64,000 nt of DNA from Hevea brasiliensis (taxonomy: Eukaryota > Streptophyta > Magnoliopsida > Malpighiales > Euphorbiaceae), in contig NC_079498.1 of the NCBI RefSeq assembly GCF_030052815.1, forward strand, positions 85,732,992 to 85,796,991, in the 5' to 3' direction. Below are positions 60,803-64,000 of this stretch, piece by piece. A program made the translations under genes and the position numbers. Position 1 is the stretch's first letter. Each line of letters starts with the position of its first letter. The notes below the pieces were generated by a model, which saw only the letters and a program-made list of their open reading frames with translations, was not told where the DNA came from and made no database searches.

Positions 60803-61876
60803 ATGGATCCTGCTTCGCAAAGAGCAGTTGAGGAAGAGGTGGAGAGTCATACTCCACCAAGAGCTAAATCTGGGGGCAGGGGAGAATCTACTCCACCAGC
60901 AGCTGAGGCACCTGCCAAACCTCAGTTTGCTCTATTTTAGCAAATGACTGAATTCTACCGGCAAATAATGGGCGCAATACCACCACCACAACCACAGCCA
61001 CAACCTCCACCAGCACCACAGAAATCTCATTTGGAGAAATTGAGAAAGCATGGGGCTGTAGACTTTTTTGGGAAGAGGGAGGATGATCCCATGACCGCAA
61101 AAAACTGGTTGGATAGAACCATTAGAGTGCTGAAACAGCTAAACTGCACCCCTGAGCAAAACCTAGCGGGTGTTGTGTCCCTACTTCAGGATGACACATA
61201 TCAGTGGTGGGACACAGTAACCAGTGAGGTGCAACCTGAACGGATCACCTGGGAATTCTTCCTTACAAAGTTCAAGAAGAAATATGTGAGCAAAGTGTAT
61301 TTAGAAGAGCGAAGAAGAGAATTTATCAGTCTGAGACAGAGACAGTTGTCAGTGGCTGAGTATGAGCGTGAGTTTGTCAGATTGAGCAGATATGGGAGGG
61401 AGATAGTCCCAACAGAGGCAGAGAGGTGCCGAAGGTTTGAAGAAGGGCTCAATGACAACATCAAAGTCATGATCACAGCATTGGAAATCACAGATTTTGC
61501 TAAGCTTGTTGATGCTGCATCAAAAGTGGAAAGGGTCAGAATCAATGAACAAAATAGAAGGGAAAGACAGCAGAAGAGGGGTTCGGGTCAGTCCAGTACA
61601 TTTTCTGCTCCCAGCAAGAAGAGTAAGGGTCCTCCTGCTCAGAGTTCAGGACCATCACAGGGTCAGGATCAGTCTCAGGGGCCTAGACCACAGTTCACAC
61701 CTAGGAGAGGCCAGTCCACACCATCAGTGGGTAGCTCTCCAGGGACAGTGTTTAGGGGACCAGCCCCTACATCTTCTGCTTGTCAGTACAGTCAGAAGTG
61801 GCATAAGGGGGAATGTTGGTGAGTGACTGGTGCATGCTTACGGTGTGGATCGACAGAACATCAGATCAAGAATTGT
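60803..61876 (+). pseudogene. gag: Ret-F gag (two nonsense codons)
   Basis: Opens at ATG 60803 (GGATATGGATCC), 134 bases after the LTR. An N-terminal segment rich in E, P and A (45 residues) ends at TAG 60938-60940. The same frame continues with MTEFYRQIMG, a proline/glutamine run, then the capsid domain (from about 61075: DDPMTAKNWLDR, LLQDDTYQWWD, EFFLTKFKKKYV, EYEREFVRLSRYG, RRFEEGLNDNI). A basic, S/Q-rich linker follows. TGA at 61820-61822 lies just before the CCHC knuckle CLRCGSTEHQIKNC (61835-61876). Only the two stops break an otherwise long open frame that continues into protease, so this family uses a single gag-pol frame. Confidence 0.92.
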
Positions 61877-64000
61877 CCGAAGAGGACTACTACAGTCGCT
61901 CCAACACAAACTAATAGACCTGCTCCTGCACCACAAAGGGGTAGGAAGCCCGGTAAACCTGAGGCAGCTAGTCCATCACTGAGGCCTGCATCTGAGTCAA
62001 CTGAGAGGCCAGACACTAGAATACCTGCCAGGGCCTATGCCATCAGAGCTCAGGAGGAGCAAGATGCCTCGGATGTCATTAGGGGTACATTTTCCCTCTA
62101 CAACACTTCTGTGCATGCATTGATGGATCCAGGATCCACTCATTCCTACATTTGCATCAAACTACCCATAGAGAGGGGAGTTCTAGTAGAGGAGAGTGAT
62201 CAAGACATTCTAGTCACAAATCCACTAGGCCACAATGTGGTAGTGAATAAAGTGTATAAGGGTTGCCAGTTGAGGATTCAAGGGTATGAATTCTCGGGAG
62301 ACCTAATTGAGTTGCCCTTCCATGAGTTTGACATTATTTTGGGTATGGACTGGTTGTCACATCATCAGGCAATAGTTGATTGCAAATTGAAGAGGATTTC
62401 TCTGAAAACTTTTGAGGGTAATGACATCATTGTTGTGGGTGAAAGGACAGATTTTTTATCCAATGTTATCTCAGCCACAGTTGTAAGAAAATTGATGAGA
62501 AAAGGCTGTGAATCTTACCTAGCACACGTGGTTGATACTAGGCAAGCTAAGCTGAACCTGTGTGATATACCCACAATGAGAGATTTCCCAGATGTGTTTC
62601 CTGAAGAGTTGCCTGGTTTACCACCAGAAAGGGAAGTTGAGTTCGCTATTGAGGTAATGCCGGGTACAGCACCCATTTCTATTGCTCCTTATAGGATGGC
62701 ACCCACTGAATTGAGGGAGTTGGAAACTCAGTTACAAGAGTTGCTTGATAAGGGGTTCATACGCTCCAGTGTGTCACCATGGGGAGCTCCGGTGCTGTTT
62801 GTGAAGAAGTAGGATGGAACTTTGAGATTGTGTATTGATTACCGGCAGTTGAACAAAGTAACTGTGAAGAATAAATATCCATTGCCCAGAATTGACGATC
62901 TGTTTGATCAGTTGAAGGGAGCTAGTGTATTTTCAACAATTGATCTCGATCGTGGTATCATCGATTGAGGATAAAGGATGCAGATGTGTCAAAATCGCAT
63001 TCGTAACCCGAGATGGGCATTATGAATTTCTAGTGATGCCGTTTGGGTTAACAAATGCACCAAAGAAGATTTATAGACCTTATGAACCGTATCTTTCATC
63101 CATACTTAGATCGGTTTGTAGTGGTCTTTATTGATGATATTCTGGTGTATTCCAAGACCAGGGAAGAACATGATGAACATTTGAGGATTGTTCTGCAAAC
63201 CCTACGAGAAAAGAAGCTATATGCTAAGCTATCCAAGTGTGACTTCTGGATGAGTGAGATCTCTTTCCTTGGACACATAGTATCAGCAGAGGGGATTAGA
63301 GTGGATCCCAAAAAGATAGAAGCAATGATGGAATGGAAGCCTCCCAGAAATACAACTGAGGTCAGAAGTTTCTTGGGGCTAGCTGGGTATTACAGAAGAT
63401 TTGTTAAGGGGTTCTCTCTTATAGCTGCTCCAATGACCAAGTTGTTTCACAAGAATGTGAAATTTGGCTGGAACAACAAGTGCCAAGCCAGTTTTGAGAG
63501 GCTAAAGGCTATGTTGAGAGAAGCACCAGTGTTAACACAGCCAATGTCAGGGAAAGACTTTATGGTCTACAGTGATGCCTCGCATAATGGGCTAGGGTGT
63601 GTATTAATGCAAGAGGAGAAAGTGGTCGCCTATGCTTCCAAGCAGTTAAGGCCACATGAACAGAACTACCCTACCTATGATCTAGAGCTTGCAGCAATTG
63701 TCTTCGCACTGAAGATATGGAGGCATTACTTGTATGGTGAAAAATGCTACATTTATACATATCACAAGAGTCTAAAATATTTGCCAACCCAGAAGGAGGT
63801 CAATCTTAGACAGAGGCGATGGATTGAGTTCCTAAAAGACTATGATTGTGTGATAGATTATCATCCTAGGAAGGCAAATGTAGTTACTGATGCTTTAAGC
63901 AGGAAGTCCATCATAGCTTTAAGATCACTCAATTCCTGTCTGTCCTTAGCTCAAGATAGAGCTATTTTGGCTAAGTTGCAAGTGAGGCCAACCCTGCTAC
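61877..64000 (+). pseudogene. pol: Ret-F pol: protease, reverse transcriptase, RNase H (broken, continues past window)
   Basis: In frame with gag. Protease has the intact motif ALMDPGSTHSYI (Asp codon 62126-62128). The linker FPDVFPEELPGLPPERE leads to the RT entry FIRSSVSPWGAPVLFVKK. TAG follows at 62810-62812 and the frame goes on through [10 protein letters not shown]. Between about 62935 and 63080 there are several small indels (after the TIDL motif, near a poly-A, and near NAP), so the RT palm is scrambled. From 63106 a different frame is open to the window end: FIDD (63127-63138), [29 protein letters not shown]. The RNase H motif reads YTYHKS, where Ret-1 has YTDHKS (codon 63760-63762), a likely loss of a catalytic acid. 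Integrase should follow beyond 64000. Confidence 0.92.

Larger units (their letters stand above)
19291..64000 (+). mobile_element. Ret-A: outer non-autonomous Gypsy element, split by Ret-B, solo-E and Ret-F
   Basis: The outermost element of the stack. Pieces: 5' LTR 19291-22441 plus 50639-52186; mutated primer site; internal region 52187-52264 plus 56990-57396 (about 485 bases, no gag or pol); polypurine tract; and the first 134 bases of the 3' LTR, 57397-57530. The start is preceded by TAAAA; the right end is outside the window, so the duplication cannot be checked. Its LTR is about 4.7 kb. It must have depended on proteins from related autonomous elements. Confidence 0.85.
57531..64000 (+). 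mobile_element. Ret-F: Ty3/Gypsy chromovirus, 5' half (runs off the window)
   Basis: A complete 5' LTR, primer site, gag and the protease-RT-RNase H part of pol, in the Ret-A 3' LTR. Gag and protease motifs are closest to the Ret-B gag remnant, and the LTR end matches the A/B/D/E group. It is the best candidate in the window for a relative that supplied proteins to the non-autonomous elements. This copy is dead: at least three nonsense codons and a scrambled RT segment. Confidence 0.92.

Noticed and set aside
61201..61826. Antisense 114-codon and alternative-frame 109-codon open frames in Ret-F
   Set aside because: Shadows of the gag capsid and linker coding sequence.

Overview
This window is repeat-dense plant DNA. 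It is AT-rich, has no convincing host protein-coding gene, and is built almost entirely of Ty3/Gypsy LTR retrotransposons of the chromovirus type, most like the Tekay/Del clade: iMet-tRNA primer sites, gag with one CCHC knuckle, PR-RT-RNaseH-IN order, a C-terminal chromodomain, and 3-5 kb LTRs. A eudicot heterochromatic or pericentromeric region is likely; the species cannot be named from the sequence.

Layout. (1) 1-12087: element Ret-1, autonomous-type but dead. Its 5' LTR is cut by the window edge, followed by gag, pol and a complete 3' LTR. (2) 12088-19290: the only stretch outside the large elements. It holds a reverse-strand solo LTR (solo-G, 12494-15139, duplication TAAAC on both sides), a promoter/LTR-like segment around 15422-17280, and unassigned AT-rich DNA. 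(3) 19291-64000: outer element Ret-A, opened by three later insertions. Ret-B (22442-50633, duplication AAAAT) sits in its 5' LTR. Solo LTR E (52265-56984, duplication GCATG) sits just after its primer site. Ret-F (57531 to the window end) sits in its 3' LTR. Ret-B was itself opened twice: Ret-C (27488-37434, duplication ACAGA/ATAGA) lies in its gag and Ret-D (40483-49809, reverse strand, duplication GATAT) lies in its 3' LTR. The order of events is Ret-A first, then B, E and F, then C and D inside B.

Only Ret-1 and Ret-F carry recognisable pol, and both are broken by stops and frameshifts. Ret-A, B, C and D are large non-autonomous derivatives. They keep LTRs of about 3.6-4.7 kb, the primer site and the polypurine tract, but their internal regions have shrunk to about 0.5, 1.6, 1.9 and 0.36 kb. 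They were presumably moved by proteins of Ret-1/Ret-F-type relatives.

The most interesting signal is in the LTRs. Families that differ over most of their length share the same ordered parts: a GAGCCGG...GCGATGGGTGACC box near the start; in several families a TGACATCA palindrome; a splice-donor-like AG|GTTAGTG; a ladder of degenerate ~200-bp modules; two adjacent hairpins, the first with compensatory changes, ending in a CAG acceptor-like site; a GAAGAACTGTT block; and an LTR-terminal stem. Together these suggest a structured, possibly spliced leader RNA that non-autonomous copies have kept after losing their proteins. This is an inference from aligning the sequence by eye.
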